The notes under the pieces: model-generated
Told to the model about the DNA's origin: nothing
The model's input: only the letters and a program-made list of their open reading frames with translations
The model's database searches: none
Source: DATBSL01 sp963729875
GTDB taxonomy: Bacteria; Acidobacteriota; Vicinamibacteria; Fen-336
Assembly (NCBI GenBank): GCA_963729875.1
Contig: CAVSPR010000006.1
Span: forward strand, 124,001 to 188,000
Length of the DNA: 64,000 nucleotides
Direction of reading: 5' to 3'
Translations under genes and position numbers: made by a program
Shown here: in pieces, positions 1-8,411 of the stretch
How positions within the stretch are numbered: the stretch's first letter is position 1
How the letters are laid out: every line of letters starts with the position of its first letter

Positions 1-1
1 C

Positions 2-316
2 GTCGGAGTCTTTCGGCGGAGCGGTCCCAACTCCTGGGATGACTACGTGCTGGTCGACGAGGACGGGGGGGCGATCGAGGTCTTCGCCGAGACCCCCATC
101 CAGGTCGAGAGCGACGGCGCCTCGTTCCGGATGCGCCGCAAGGGCGAGGTCATCCGGGTGGCCTGGACTCCCCAGGGCAGAGGGCGCGAGCCTGGCGACG
201 ACCTGCGCGCGCGGTTCTTGAAGTCGTGCGTGCGGGACGTGGACCCCACCCCGGAGGGCAACCTCGGTGCCTGGCTCCACGGCGAGCTCGACGAGAAGTC
301 CGAGCCGCACGACTGA
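2..316 (+). CDS. 3' end of an unidentified protein
   Basis: The frame is open from the first bases of the window to a TGA at 314-316, so the true start lies upstream; a GTG at 47 is the first internal start-like codon. About 104 residues are visible, acidic and soluble, with several short beta-type stretches (for example GAIEVFAETPIQVES and GEVIRVAWTPQG). There is no signal peptide or membrane segment in the visible part. I do not recognise a family. It runs towards the minus-strand toxin gene and is separated from it by 36 bases, so the two are convergent and unrelated by operon. Confidence 0.5.
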   Translation, partial: VGVFRRSGPNSWDDYVLVDEDGGAIEVFAETPIQVESDGASFRMRRKGEVIRVAWTPQGRGREPGDDLRARFLKSCVRDVDPTPEGNLGAWLHGELDEKSEPHD

Positions 317-352
317 GGATGGACCGGCGCCCCGGATGGAATGCTGGCCGCC

Positions 353-682
353 TCAGTCGAGGCCGAGCCACCGCCTCAGGCCGTCGTCGACGGCTTCGAG
401 CTCCCGAGGATCGCACTCCCCGATCTCCCCGCTGATCGCGGCGCGCGGCACGCTGACGATCTTGTCGATCATCACCTGCGAGACACCCTTGAGGCCCGTC
501 CGGGGCCCGGGGGGCAGGGTGAGGCGAAACAGGGGAGCATCCACGCAATCGGAGGTGATCGGGCAGACCGTGAGGCTGGCGTGCGTCGGGTTGAACAGGT
601 CCGACTGCACGACCAGCGCCGGCCGGGGCTTGCCGGTGTAGGCGCCGCGCGCCGCGACGACGACGATGGCGCCCCGTTTCAT
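353..682 (-). CDS. PemK/MazF-family toxin (endoribonuclease)
   Basis: A 109-residue protein beginning MKRGAIVVVAARGAYTGKPRP, the usual start of MazF/PemK toxins (an RGxIxxV strand, then a conserved K/RPALVVQSD segment at about 19-28). The CPITSD strand near 40-45 and the GLKGVSQVMIDKIVSVPR segment near 63-80 match the family core, including the conserved Ser/Thr and Asp around the RNA-binding cleft. Length fits the family. The ATG overlaps the stop of the upstream antitoxin by four bases (ATGA), so the two are translationally coupled. Known family members cut single-stranded RNA; that activity is inferred here. Confidence 0.87.
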   Translation of the reverse strand: MKRGAIVVVAARGAYTGKPRPALVVQSDLFNPTHASLTVCPITSDCVDAPLFRLTLPPGPRTGLKGVSQVMIDKIVSVPRAAISGEIGECDPRELEAVDDGLRRWLGLD

Positions 683-945
683 TTCCAGCCCCGGTCGTCC
701 GCGACCACGGCGACGAGGGCGAGCGCCTCGCTCTCCGAGACGCGGCCGCTGACGAGCAACGACTGACGGCGAGCCTCGCGAGCCGGATCCTCCGGGGCCG
801 GACCTCCGCCGAAGGCGCCTTGCAGCACGTCTCGCAGGACGGCGCTCTTCGTCCGGCGCCGGCGGCGGGCCTCGCTCTCGATGCGGCGGTCGAGGTCGGA
901 CGGCACGCGAAGGGTCAAGACGGTGGACCTCTGTGGGCGGGGCAT
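679..945 (-). CDS. Ribbon-helix-helix antitoxin partner of the MazF-type toxin
   Basis: About 88 residues starting MPRPQRSTVLTLRVPSDL. The N-terminal third (TLRVPSDLDRRIESEARRR) fits an RHH DNA-binding fold: a short beta strand followed by two helices with a basic stretch. The acidic/neutral C-terminal part would hold the toxin-binding tail. I chose ATG at 945 because GGAG lies six bases upstream; ATG at 951 and TTG at 957 are also in frame. The stop overlaps the toxin start. The pair is expected to repress its own promoter through the element at 958-980. Confidence 0.75.
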   Translation of the reverse strand: MPRPQRSTVLTLRVPSDLDRRIESEARRRRRTKSAVLRDVLQGAFGGGPAPEDPAREARRQSLLVSGRVSESEALALVAVVADDRGWK

Positions 946-957
946 TCGCATCTCCAA

Positions 958-980
958 CTACACTACAGTATACACTGAGG
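958..980 (-). promoter_or_regulatory. Candidate promoter/operator of the first toxin-antitoxin pair
   Basis: Read on the minus strand, a TATACT hexamer (plus positions 967-972) sits 22 bases upstream of the chosen antitoxin ATG, a good -10 position. It lies inside CAGTATACACTG (plus 966-977), which has matching 4-bp arms CAGT/ACTG, and is followed by the repeated GTAGTGTAG. A palindrome overlapping the -10 is typical of RHH autoregulation. No footprint or homologue comparison was possible. Confidence 0.4.
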
Positions 981-1234
981 TCAGGGGACCCCTCGAGCGC
1001 CTTCCGTGGGATCGGCGGCAGGGGCCTGGGGGGGAGGCGTTCGGCCCCTCTGGCCGTAGAATTCAACCCGATGGGCGGCTGGCGGCACCTGGCACAAGTG
1101 ACAGCTACTCGACCCGTCCGGCCCTGCATAGGATGAGCCTGCTCAGGCGGAACACGTCGAGGACGTGCGAGTGAGCCCAGCGTGGCGCGGAACGCATCGG
1201 GCGTGCCGCGAGTACGGACGACGAGGAGGGCGAC

Positions 1235-1483
1235 ATGAACTGGATCGTGACGATCGTGGTCGGCGGCATCATCGGGTGGCTGGCCAGCATCCTCATGAAG
1301 ACGAACGCGCAGATGGGCCTCATCGCCAACGTGATCGTCGGCATCGTCGGCTCGAGCATCGGCTTCTGGCTGGCCGGCGTGCTGGGGCTGACGACCTACG
1401 GGCCCATCCTGCCGTGGGTCGTGGGGGTGATCGGCGCCGCGCTGCTGATCTTCATCCTGAAGGCGATCGGCGTCTTCAAGTAG
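1235..1483 (+). CDS. GlsB/YeaQ/YmgE family small membrane protein
   Basis: An 82-residue, three-helix membrane protein starting MNWIVTIVVGGIIGWLAS. The Gly-rich first helix, the ANVIVGIVGSSIGFWLAG second segment and the final VVGVIGAALLIFILKAIG helix match the family often called transglycosylase-associated proteins, although no glycosylase activity is established. Homologues are frequently stress-induced in the inner membrane. GAGGAGG begins 13 bases upstream of the ATG and supports the start. It stands alone; about 275 bases upstream carry no gene, with a -10-like TAGAAT near 1058 and a short palindrome GCCTGCTCAGGC at 1137-1148. Confidence 0.9.
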   Translation: MNWIVTIVVGGIIGWLASILMKTNAQMGLIANVIVGIVGSSIGFWLAGVLGLTTYGPILPWVVGVIGAALLIFILKAIGVFK

Positions 1484-1640
1484 AGCGCGGCTCGCGGTCA
1501 CGATGCGCGTGAGCTTCGTCCTCCAGGACTAGCCCAGCCCGCCGGAGGGGCCGAGCCAGCCTGCCGGCTGGTGCATGGGCCCCATTGACGGCTGCCGCTC
1601 CGGGGCGGCAGTGTGCCCGAGCGGAGGTGCGGCAGCATCG

Positions 1641-2786
1641 ATGGGGAGTCCGAGCCGGGTCGAGCGCCTCGAGGTGAGCGTGGCCGGGACCGGGCTCGCC
1701 CTGCTCACGTGGGTGGGTGGGTCCGGCCCGGGCGCCGTCGAGGAAGAGGCGGAGCGGGCGTACGCGCGGCTCGACGAAGCCCTGCGCGAGCACGGGTGCG
1801 TGCCCGTGCAGGAGCGGGCCTTTGGAGACCTCGCCGCGGCGCCAGGCCTGGCCCGGGGACGCGCCCGGGCGGTGGGGGCGTCCGCGGGGTGGGACGTGCC
1901 AACCACCTTCGTCGAGGGTTCCCCCGTCGGCCGGCGAGGCCTCGCCGGCATCCACGTCTTCGGGGCGCGCGGCGTGTCCCGTCTCGTGGCCGAGGGCGAA
2001 CAGGTCCTCGGCCGCGTGGTGGAGGGGGAGCACGCGCGCCTCCTCGGGCTCGCGGACGTGGGGCGCAGGTCGGCCGGGCGTCCGGCGGCGGGGCCCGCGG
2101 AGGAGGCGGCGGCCGCGATGGAGACGGCGGAAGGCCTGCTTTCCCGGGCCGGCTTCTCCTTCAGGGACGTCGCGCGCACCTGGTTCTACCTTCGAGACAT
2201 CCTGGGCTGGTACGACCGCTTCAACGCTGTGCGCCACGCCGCCTTCCTCCACGCCGGTCTCATGGGGACGGGCGCGGACGGAAGGCTCCCGGCGAGCACC
2301 GGCATCGGGGGGCGCGGCCCCCGGGGTGGCTGGTGCACCCTCGACCTGCTGGCGGTACAAACGACGGGCGGTGCCCACGAACGAATGGAGCGGCTCCACG
2401 GGGGCCTCCAGAACGAGGCGACCGAGTACGGGTCGGACTTCTCGCGCGCCGTGCGGGTCTCCCTCGGCGGCGCGCGCTGCATCTTCGTCTCGGGGACGGC
2501 CGCGATCGGCGGCCAGGGGTCGAGCGTGCACGCCGGGGATTTCGAGGCCCAGGTCCTCCACACGCTGGAGGCCGTGGGAGCGCTGCTGGAGGAAGCGGGG
2601 GCCCGGCTCTCCGACGTCGCCCAGGCCACCGCCTTCTTGAAGAACCCCGCGGACGGGCCCGCCCTCGAGCGCGTCCTGGAGCGCGCCGGCCTCGCCGGTC
2701 TCCCCGTCGTGCCGGTGGTTGCGGACGTCTGCCGCGACGAGCTGCTGTTCGAGCTCGACGCCACCGTGGTGGAGGCGGTCCGTTGA
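1641..2786 (+). CDS. RidA/YjgF-like protein, two RidA-fold regions
   Basis: About 381 residues. The segment FSFRDVARTWFYLRDILGWYDRFN and the C-terminal half (CIFVSGTAAIGG, then a helix with LLEEAGARLSDVAQATAFLK) are characteristic of the RidA (enamine/imine deaminase) fold, which in this long form occurs twice. FkbO/Hyg5-type chorismatases share this architecture, so a chorismate-acting enzyme is an alternative. The start at 1641 (MGSPSRVERLEV) is preferred to the ATG at 1575 because the intervening residues look non-coding, but the ribosome site is weak. It ends 14 bases before the mannosylglucose phosphorylase gene, which suggests co-transcription. Confidence 0.72.
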   Translation: MGSPSRVERLEVSVAGTGLALLTWVGGSGPGAVEEEAERAYARLDEALREHGCVPVQERAFGDLAAAPGLARGRARAVGASAGWDVPTTFVEGSPVGRRGLAGIHVFGARGVSRLVAEGEQVLGRVVEGEHARLLGLADVGRRSAGRPAAGPAEEAAAAMETAEGLLSRAGFSFRDVARTWFYLRDILGWYDRFNAVRHAAFLHAGLMGTGADGRLPASTGIGGRGPRGGWCTLDLLAVQTTGGAHERMERLHGGLQNEATEYGSDFSRAVRVSLGGARCIFVSGTAAIGGQGSSVHAGDFEAQVLHTLEAVGALLEEAGARLSDVAQATAFLKNPADGPALERVLERAGLAGLPVVPVVADVCRDELLFELDATVVEAVR

Positions 2787-2800
2787 AGCGGAGGACGACG

Positions 2801-4012
2801 ATGGCGTTCGACTTCGAAAAAGCGCTGCGCCGCAGGATCGAGCAGCACACGGAGCTCGTCGAGCGGAAGAACCACCGCCTCAAGGAGGGCAACGGCGTCC
2901 TCGACCGGTGGGAGAACCCGGTGCTGACCGCCGCCCACGCGCCGATCTTCTGGCGCTACGACCTCGACCGACGGCGCAACCCGCTGCTGCTCGAGCGGCT
3001 CGGAGTGCAGGCGGTCTCCGGCGCGGGGGCCATCGAGTGGAACGGCAAGATCTGCCTCGTGGCGCGCGTCGAGGGGACCGATCGCAAGAGCTTCTTCGCG
3101 GTGGCGGAGAGCGACAACGGGGTCGACGGCTTCCGCTTCTGGGACCACCCGGTGGTGCTGCCGGAGACGGAAGTCCCCGACACGAACGTCTGCGACGTGC
3201 GCCTCACCACCCACGAGGACGGGTGGATCTACGGCCTGTTCTGCACCGAGCGGAAGGACCCGTCCGCCCCGCCCGGCGACACACAGGCGGCGGTCGTCCG
3301 GGCGGGGATCGCCCGCACGAAGGACCTCGTGAGGTGGGAGCGCCTGCCCGATCTCCAGTCCCGGTCTTCCCGGCAGGGGAGCGTGGTCCTCCACCCCGAG
3401 CTCGTGAAGGGCCGCTACGCCCTCTACACGGGGCCGCGGGGAGGCTTCGTCGAGGCGGGGGACGGGGGCGGGATCGGCTTCGCCCTGTGCGAGACGATGG
3501 AGGGGGCGGAGATCGGCGAGGAGACGCTCCTCGACCCGCGGGCCTACCACACGGTCCAGGAGGCGGGGAACGCGGCGGGCGCCCCGCCCCTGCGGACGCC
3601 GAAGGGGTGGCTGCACGTCGCCCACGGGGTGCGGCGGACCGCGGCCGGCCCGCGCTGCGTGCTCCACGCTTTCCTCTGCGACCTCGAGGACCCATCGAAG
3701 GTGATCGCACGCCCCGGCGGCTGCCTGCTGGCCCCGGAAGGCGAGGAGCGCGTGGGCGACGTCCCCAACGTGGTCTGCTGCAACGGCGCGGTGGCGAGGG
3801 CCTCGGGCGAGGTCCTGCTCTACTACGGCAGCTCCGACACCCGGGTGCACGTCGCGACCACGACCGTGGAGCGCCTGCTCGACTACGTCCTGCACACGCC
3901 CGAGGACCCGCTGCGCTCTTTCGCCTGCGTCGAGCAGCGGATGGCCCTCATCGAGCGGAATCTGAAGCTGCTGTCGCGGACGAAGGGAAAGGCCTACCGG
4001 GGCCTGCAGTAG
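2801..4012 (+). CDS. GH130 4-O-beta-D-mannosyl-D-glucose phosphorylase
   Basis: A 403-residue protein that follows the GH130 subfamily-1 phosphorylases along its whole length: the opening RKNHRLKEGNGVLDRWENPV, AAHAPIFWRYDLD, the VARVEGTDRKSFFAVAESDN segment, EVPDTNVCDVRLTTHEDGW (carrying the Asp that aligns with the family general acid), GIARTKDLVRWERLPDL, TPKGWLHVAHGVR, and YYGSSDTRVHVATTT. Known members use phosphate to split mannosyl-glucose into mannose 1-phosphate and glucose, part of bacterial mannan use. The sequence has no signal peptide, so it is cytoplasmic. A GGAG lies 8-11 bases upstream of the ATG. Neighbours are a RidA-like protein and an exported sugar isomerase-like protein. 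Exact substrate is inferred from family resemblance. Confidence 0.88.
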   Translation: MAFDFEKALRRRIEQHTELVERKNHRLKEGNGVLDRWENPVLTAAHAPIFWRYDLDRRRNPLLLERLGVQAVSGAGAIEWNGKICLVARVEGTDRKSFFAVAESDNGVDGFRFWDHPVVLPETEVPDTNVCDVRLTTHEDGWIYGLFCTERKDPSAPPGDTQAAVVRAGIARTKDLVRWERLPDLQSRSSRQGSVVLHPELVKGRYALYTGPRGGFVEAGDGGGIGFALCETMEGAEIGEETLLDPRAYHTVQEAGNAAGAPPLRTPKGWLHVAHGVRRTAAGPRCVLHAFLCDLEDPSKVIARPGGCLLAPEGEERVGDVPNVVCCNGAVARASGEVLLYYGSSDTRVHVATTTVERLLDYVLHTPEDPLRSFACVEQRMALIERNLKLLSRTKGKAYRGLQ

Positions 4013-4055
4013 GACCGTTCGTGGTTGAATGCCGCCTGCAAGAAGGAGAACCAGC

Positions 4056-4910
4056 ATGACGACCCGTCGTTCTTTCCTGGGAGCGATGACCGGCGGCGCG
4101 GCGGCCGCCGCGGCGGTCCGCGGCCGGGCTCTTGCCGCCGGCGGCGTGAAGCCGCCCCTCGCCCTGCAGCTCTACAGCCTGCGCGCAACGCTCGAGAAGG
4201 ACGTGCCGGGCGTGCTCGCCCAGGTCAAGGGCTGGGGCTTCGACGAGGTCGAAACCTACGGCGCGTTCGGGGCGGAGATCGCGGCGCCGCTGAAGGCGGC
4301 GGGCCTCAAGGTGTGCGCGATGCACGTCGGGTCCGAGCGGCTCCAGAAGGACATGGCCGGCGTCCTGCGGGACGCCGACGCGGTGGGCGCCGGCACGATC
4401 ATCAACCCGTCCCTGCCGCACGAGGCGCCCCAGGCGACGCGCGAGGAGATCCTCACCACCGCCGCCCTCTTCCGGGAGTGGTCGAAGGCGTGCCGGGCGG
4501 CGGGCAAGCGCTTCGCCTACCACACCCACGGCCAGGAGTTCGCTCCCGCGCCGGAGGGGACGCTCTTCGACGTGCTCACGAAGGAGTCCGGGCCGGACGT
4601 CGGCATCGAGCTCGACGTCTACTGGGCCGCATACGGCGGGGGCGACCCCGTCGCGATCATGAAGGCGTACCCGGGGCGCGTCTGGTTCACCCACCTCAAG
4701 GACATGGCGAAGGGCATGGCGCCCCTCTCCGAGGCCGCCCGCGGCGAGGAGGCGAAGGTGGTCCTGGGCACGGGTGTCCTCGACATCAAAGGGATCGTGG
4801 CCGCCGGGGCGAAGGCCGGCGTCGAGCGGCACATCATCGAGGACGAGAGCGCCGACCCCGCGGGCCAGATCCCGAGGAGCGTGGCGTACTACCGCTCCCT
4901 CCCGGCGTAG
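4056..4910 (+). CDS. Tat-exported sugar phosphate isomerase/epimerase-like TIM barrel
   Basis: A 284-residue protein with an N-terminal twin-arginine signal (MTTRRSFLGAMTGGAAAAAA, cleavage near residue 30). The mature part is the xylose isomerase-like TIM barrel: LALQLYSLRATLEKDVPGVL, GFDEVETYG, FAYHTHGQEF with a likely metal-ligand His, ELDVYWAAYGGGDP, and WFTHLKDM, ending in EDESADP. Similar exported proteins act on keto-sugars or inositols in Bacteroidota and Acidobacteriota. I chose ATG at 4056 because AGGAG lies about ten bases upstream and the twin-arginine is then correctly placed. It follows the GH130 gene by 43 bases, probably one operon; the periplasmic substrate is unknown. Confidence 0.85.
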   Translation: MTTRRSFLGAMTGGAAAAAAVRGRALAAGGVKPPLALQLYSLRATLEKDVPGVLAQVKGWGFDEVETYGAFGAEIAAPLKAAGLKVCAMHVGSERLQKDMAGVLRDADAVGAGTIINPSLPHEAPQATREEILTTAALFREWSKACRAAGKRFAYHTHGQEFAPAPEGTLFDVLTKESGPDVGIELDVYWAAYGGGDPVAIMKAYPGRVWFTHLKDMAKGMAPLSEAARGEEAKVVLGTGVLDIKGIVAAGAKAGVERHIIEDESADPAGQIPRSVAYYRSLPA

Positions 4911-4913
4911 CCC

Positions 4914-6251
4914 CTACCGGTCCTGGCCGTTGAGCGAGACGGCGAAGGAGAACGTCCACCGGCTGAACTTCGCCTCGGTTGCCGTTGCCGTGCCGTCGCG
5001 GCTGGGCGGCGTGATCGTCTGGGGCACGACCTCGCTGCCCCAGGCGTAGCCCACGCCGAGGGCCAGGCGGCCGCGGCGGCGGGTGAAGCTCACCCCGACC
5101 GTCACGTCCACGAGGTCCCAGGTGGCGAGGGTCTCGGACTCCGGCTGCCAGGCCGAGGCGTTCCGCGCGGCCCCGCCGTAGAGCGTGAACCGCTCGCTCA
5201 GCCGCCGCTCGAAGCCGACGCCGAAGTTCACGACGCTGTTCGCCGCGCCCCGGAACGTGAGCGGGATCGTGGTCGTGCTGCCCGCCACCGGGGCGGGCTC
5301 CGGGGTCAGGATGTCGTAGGGGGCCACGGCCGAGAACCACTCGGCCGTGGTGTGGACCGCGGTGCGCTCGCCCCTCCAGGTCGCTCCCCCGGCCACCGAC
5401 CACGGTGAGTGGAAGTCGGCGTCGAGGCCATCCTGGGTGGAGGCCGAAACGAACGGCGCCGACGCCACGCCGGCGACCGTCGCGTTGAAGACCGACTTGC
5501 CGTCGCTCCAGACCCGGATGCCGGGGGTGGTCACGGTGGCGCCGAGCTCCCAGTGGCCCGGCCGCCACGCGACCCCGGCCTTCGCCAGCAGCCGCCCGTG
5601 GTTGTACTCGTTCTCCCGCGCGACGAACGCGGCGCTCACGGCGCCGGCCGCCAGGGACTCCACGGTCAGCGAGCGGCGGCTGCGCTGGCTGCGGAATGCG
5701 ACGAAGGGCGAGACGCCGAACGCGAGCCGCTCTTTCACGCGGTGGGACCAGGTGCCGCCGACCCAGTACTCGACAACGCGCTGCCGCACCCGGCCGAACC
5801 CGGCCGTGGCGTCGGGGGAGCCGGCCGAGACCTGAGCGTCGCTGAAGCCGAGGTCCCAGTCGGTGTCGTGGCGGGCCAGGAAGGCGAAGGCGAAGTGGTC
5901 CGCCTGGCCGCGACTCGCGCCGATGTGCCCGGCCACCATCGACGGCACGACGTCGAAGACGGAGCTGTCGAAGTCGAGGTTGCGCCCGGCGGCGTCCTTG
6001 GCCTGGATCGACGCGAGCTCGACCGAGGTGAGGCCGAAGAGGAAGCGGGGCTCCTGGATGAGGGAGAGGGCCGCCGGGTTGTAGTAGACGGCCGAGAGGT
6101 CGCTCACTCCGCCGACGAGGGTGCCCTCGGTCAGCTGCCCGACCGGCCCGTAGCCGTACGTCCAGTAGTGGGCGTCCTGGGCCGCGGCTCCCGAGGGCCA
6201 GGCGAGGGCGGCGAGCAGGATCGCCGCGGCCGCCGTCGATCGCTGGGTCAC
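4914..6251 (-). CDS. FadL/OmpP1-like outer membrane transport protein
   Basis: A 445-residue protein with a cleavable signal peptide (residues 1-24, ending GAAAQ). The mature start HYWTYGYGPVGQLTEGTLVGGVSDLSAVYYNPAAL matches the FadL-type pattern (a variable plug, then GGxxDxSAxYYNPA). The rest is alternating beta strands with aromatic residues, and the protein ends with a terminal strand SFAVSLNGQDR rather than a typical Phe. Such barrels pass hydrophobic molecules. It is convergent with the epimerase-like gene, three bases apart, and is preceded by no neighbour in the same direction within 140 bases. Confidence 0.75.
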   Translation of the reverse strand: MTQRSTAAAAILLAALAWPSGAAAQDAHYWTYGYGPVGQLTEGTLVGGVSDLSAVYYNPAALSLIQEPRFLFGLTSVELASIQAKDAAGRNLDFDSSVFDVVPSMVAGHIGASRGQADHFAFAFLARHDTDWDLGFSDAQVSAGSPDATAGFGRVRQRVVEYWVGGTWSHRVKERLAFGVSPFVAFRSQRSRRSLTVESLAAGAVSAAFVARENEYNHGRLLAKAGVAWRPGHWELGATVTTPGIRVWSDGKSVFNATVAGVASAPFVSASTQDGLDADFHSPWSVAGGATWRGERTAVHTTAEWFSAVAPYDILTPEPAPVAGSTTTIPLTFRGAANSVVNFGVGFERRLSERFTLYGGAARNASAWQPESETLATWDLVDVTVGVSFTRRRGRLALGVGYAWGSEVVPQTITPPSRDGTATATEAKFSRWTFSFAVSLNGQDR

Positions 6252-6399
6252 ACAGCTCTCCGGTTCAAAGGCGACGCGATGTTAGGCGGGACTGCCCGGG
6301 CCTTCAACTGGCAAACGTACCAAGATCGCGCCGCACGATGCCGAGCACGGCGTCCGCGGCAAAGCCGGGTCGGCCGAGCCCGGGAGGGACCCCGGCGCG

Positions 6400-6933
6400 T
6401 CAGTCGTGGGCCGGAGGCGTCAGCGAGGGGACCGGAGGCGGCGGCGAGACGGGGGCCGCGAGGTCGGAGTTGAAGATGTCGAGGACGACTTTCCAGGTCC
6501 CGTCGCGCTGCTTGCGCCAGATCTCGACGTACTTGCCGGTGTCCCCGACGGGCTCGGCGGCTCCCGAAGGCAGCACGGTCAGCTGGTACGCCCCGTGGAC
6601 GTAGGCGAAGTCGTTGTGGCCCTCGATGGCGAGGGTCGTGTACCGGACCGCCTGGATGGACCCGTAGGAACGGTAGAAGGCCACGATCGCGTCCCGGCCC
6701 GTCACCGTCGCGTGGTTGGGGGGGAGGACCCTGGCGCCCTCGGCGTAGTACAGCTTCACGTAGCCGTCCACGTCCGAGGTCGGAGGGTTGGCCGTCCGAA
6801 GCGCCTGGTCGACGACCTCGCGGATCTTGTCCTTGTCGGGCTCGGAGAGGTGCCCTCCAACGCCGGTGTGGCAGGAGAGAAGCGCGGCGCAGGCGAGGCC
6901 TGCGACCGCGAGGGGCAGGGCGGTGTGCTTCAT
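6400..6933 (-). CDS. Lipoprotein with SnoaL/DUF4440-like domain
   Basis: A 177-residue protein. The first 21 residues form a lipoprotein signal (AVAGLACAALLSC, lipobox LLSC with Cys at about 21). The body, EPDKDKIREVVDQALRTANPPTSDVDGYVKLYYAEGARVLPPNHATVTGRDAI and so on, fits the NTF2-like SnoaL/DUF4440 fold, including the WRKQRDGTWKVVLDIFNSD closing strand. The tail is Pro-rich (PVSPPPPVPSLTPPAHD). Function is unknown in this class; many are small-molecule binding or periplasmic stress proteins. It sits downstream of the NosR-like gene by 54 bases on the same strand and could be a weak operon member. Confidence 0.78.
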   Translation of the reverse strand: MKHTALPLAVAGLACAALLSCHTGVGGHLSEPDKDKIREVVDQALRTANPPTSDVDGYVKLYYAEGARVLPPNHATVTGRDAIVAFYRSYGSIQAVRYTTLAIEGHNDFAYVHGAYQLTVLPSGAAEPVGDTGKYVEIWRKQRDGTWKVVLDIFNSDLAAPVSPPPPVPSLTPPAHD

Positions 6934-6987
6934 CTCGGCCCTCCTGGATCGTGTCAGGGGGAAGCTACGCCCGCGGGTCGAGGGCTG

Positions 6988-8400
6988 TCAACGGTTTCCG
7001 GGCACGGCGACGATCGTCGCGCCGAGGAGGCCCTCCTGGGCTCCCCGCGCCTGCGCCGCGAACCGCTCCTGCAGGTGGCCGAGGACGAGGAGCGCGCACA
7101 GGAGCCCGGCGGCCGTGAGGACGCCGTTGCGCAGGCGGCGGAAGACGGGCACCGGCGCCGGGGTCCGGGTCTCGGCGGACACGAGGATGGGCCGGCGCAC
7201 CCTCGGCCGGCCGGTCTCGCGCCCGACGAGGCGCAGGGCCCGCACGCGGAAGTAGCGGGCGAAGTGCTCGGTGGTGTCCACCGGACACACCCAGTTGCAG
7301 AACGGGCGGCTGACGAATACCGCGGTGAGCAGGACCACGGCCAGGATCGCGAGCTGGAAGCCCGTGCCGGAGAGGCGGAAGAAGGCGGCGAACACCTCGT
7401 AGCTCGCCGCCCCCGGCGCCCGGTAGAGCAGGCCGAGGAGCACGGCGAGCCAGAGCAGCACGCGCTTCACCCAGGTGAAGAGGAGGGCCGACGGGATGCG
7501 CCTCTTGCGGGCCCCACCCACGAGCCCGACGACGTCCTGTGCCGCCCCGAAGGGGCAGATCCACGGGCAATAGGCGTTCTTGCCGGTGCGGCTGAAGGCG
7601 AGCAGGACCCCGGCGAGCAGGACGTACCAGTAGAGGTGGGTCGTCCACGAGGGCCAGTCCCCGGCGAGGAGGCGGGTGGGGAAGGCGATCGTCCAGGGGC
7701 GGTTCCAGAGGAAGCCCAGGGTGGCGAGGCTCGAGAGCAGCGTCCCCGCGCGGAGGAGCTTCCGGGTGCGGGGGGCGAGGCGCGGCCGGTTGCGACCCAC
7801 CGCCCCCGCGGCGAGCAGGAGGACGAGGACGACCTCGGGGGCGCCGACCAGCACCGGGGAGCGCGCCGCTGCCGAGCGAGCCATCCCGCGCTCGGCCACG
7901 GCCTGCGCCGCGTCGCGGGCGGCCAGGGCGAGCCCGCGCGAGGAGAAGGTGGCGCCCGTCACCGCGTCGACGTCCCGGCCGATCTCGAACGCGTCGGCCG
8001 GGCCCTTGTCGAGGAGCGACCCGAGGAGCCTCTTCGCCCCGCGCATGAGGTCGGGGGTGTCGTGGTACTCGAGGATCGCGAGGCTGCGGATGCGGCCGTC
8101 GGGCGTCGTCCCCACCGCGAGGGTGAGGGGGCCGCCGTAACCGGACGCGGTGCCCGTCGTGGCGTAGCCCGCGAGCTGGTCGTCGCGCCTCACCTCGAAG
8201 AACGTGCCGCCGCGCTGGGGCAGGTACGAGGCGCCGGGCCACGCCCGCTTCAGGAACGGGTAGAGGTCGGGTGCCGGGCGGTCGGCACCCCTTCTCCAGG
8301 CGATGGCCCAGGTCACGAGGGCAAAGGCGAGGAAGAGGGGTCCCGCCCGGCGGCCCAGCTCGTGCCAGTCGACGTGGCGTCTCGCGCCCGGGGGAGCCAC
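6988..8400 (-). CDS. NosR/RnfG-like FMN-binding and 4Fe-4S polyferredoxin membrane protein
   Basis: A 470-residue membrane protein. Residues about 65-165 are an exported FMN-binding domain; the covalent-flavin motif DAVTGATFSS is at 145-154. Several membrane helices follow, then two polyferredoxin-type Cys clusters, YCPWICPFGAAQ and FCNWVCPVDTTEHF, each a CxxxCP motif as in NosR/NapH-like proteins. The cytoplasmic 2x[4Fe-4S] ferredoxin tail usual in NosR (CxxCxxCxxxCP) is not seen. It would pass electrons across the membrane between a periplasmic flavin and cytoplasmic or quinone partners. It is the last gene of the aceB-aceA-hemerythrin group, 11 bases after the hemerythrin stop. The electron acceptor is not known; no nos genes are here. 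Confidence 0.85.
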   Translation of the reverse strand: MAPPGARRHVDWHELGRRAGPLFLAFALVTWAIAWRRGADRPAPDLYPFLKRAWPGASYLPQRGGTFFEVRRDDQLAGYATTGTASGYGGPLTLAVGTTPDGRIRSLAILEYHDTPDLMRGAKRLLGSLLDKGPADAFEIGRDVDAVTGATFSSRGLALAARDAAQAVAERGMARSAAARSPVLVGAPEVVLVLLLAAGAVGRNRPRLAPRTRKLLRAGTLLSSLATLGFLWNRPWTIAFPTRLLAGDWPSWTTHLYWYVLLAGVLLAFSRTGKNAYCPWICPFGAAQDVVGLVGGARKRRIPSALLFTWVKRVLLWLAVLLGLLYRAPGAASYEVFAAFFRLSGTGFQLAILAVVLLTAVFVSRPFCNWVCPVDTTEHFARYFRVRALRLVGRETGRPRVRRPILVSAETRTPAPVPVFRRLRNGVLTAAGLLCALLVLGHLQERFAAQARGAQEGLLGATIVAVPGNR

Positions 8401-8411
8401 GAAGCGGGATT

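Noticed and set aside
43..261. Minus-strand small gene at the window start
   Set aside because: Overlaps the better coding plus frame that is open from the edge; no ribosome site.
958..1234. A small gene between the toxin-antitoxin pair and the GlsB-like gene
   Set aside because: Only short frames with no ribosome site or coherent coding pattern; treated as regulatory DNA.
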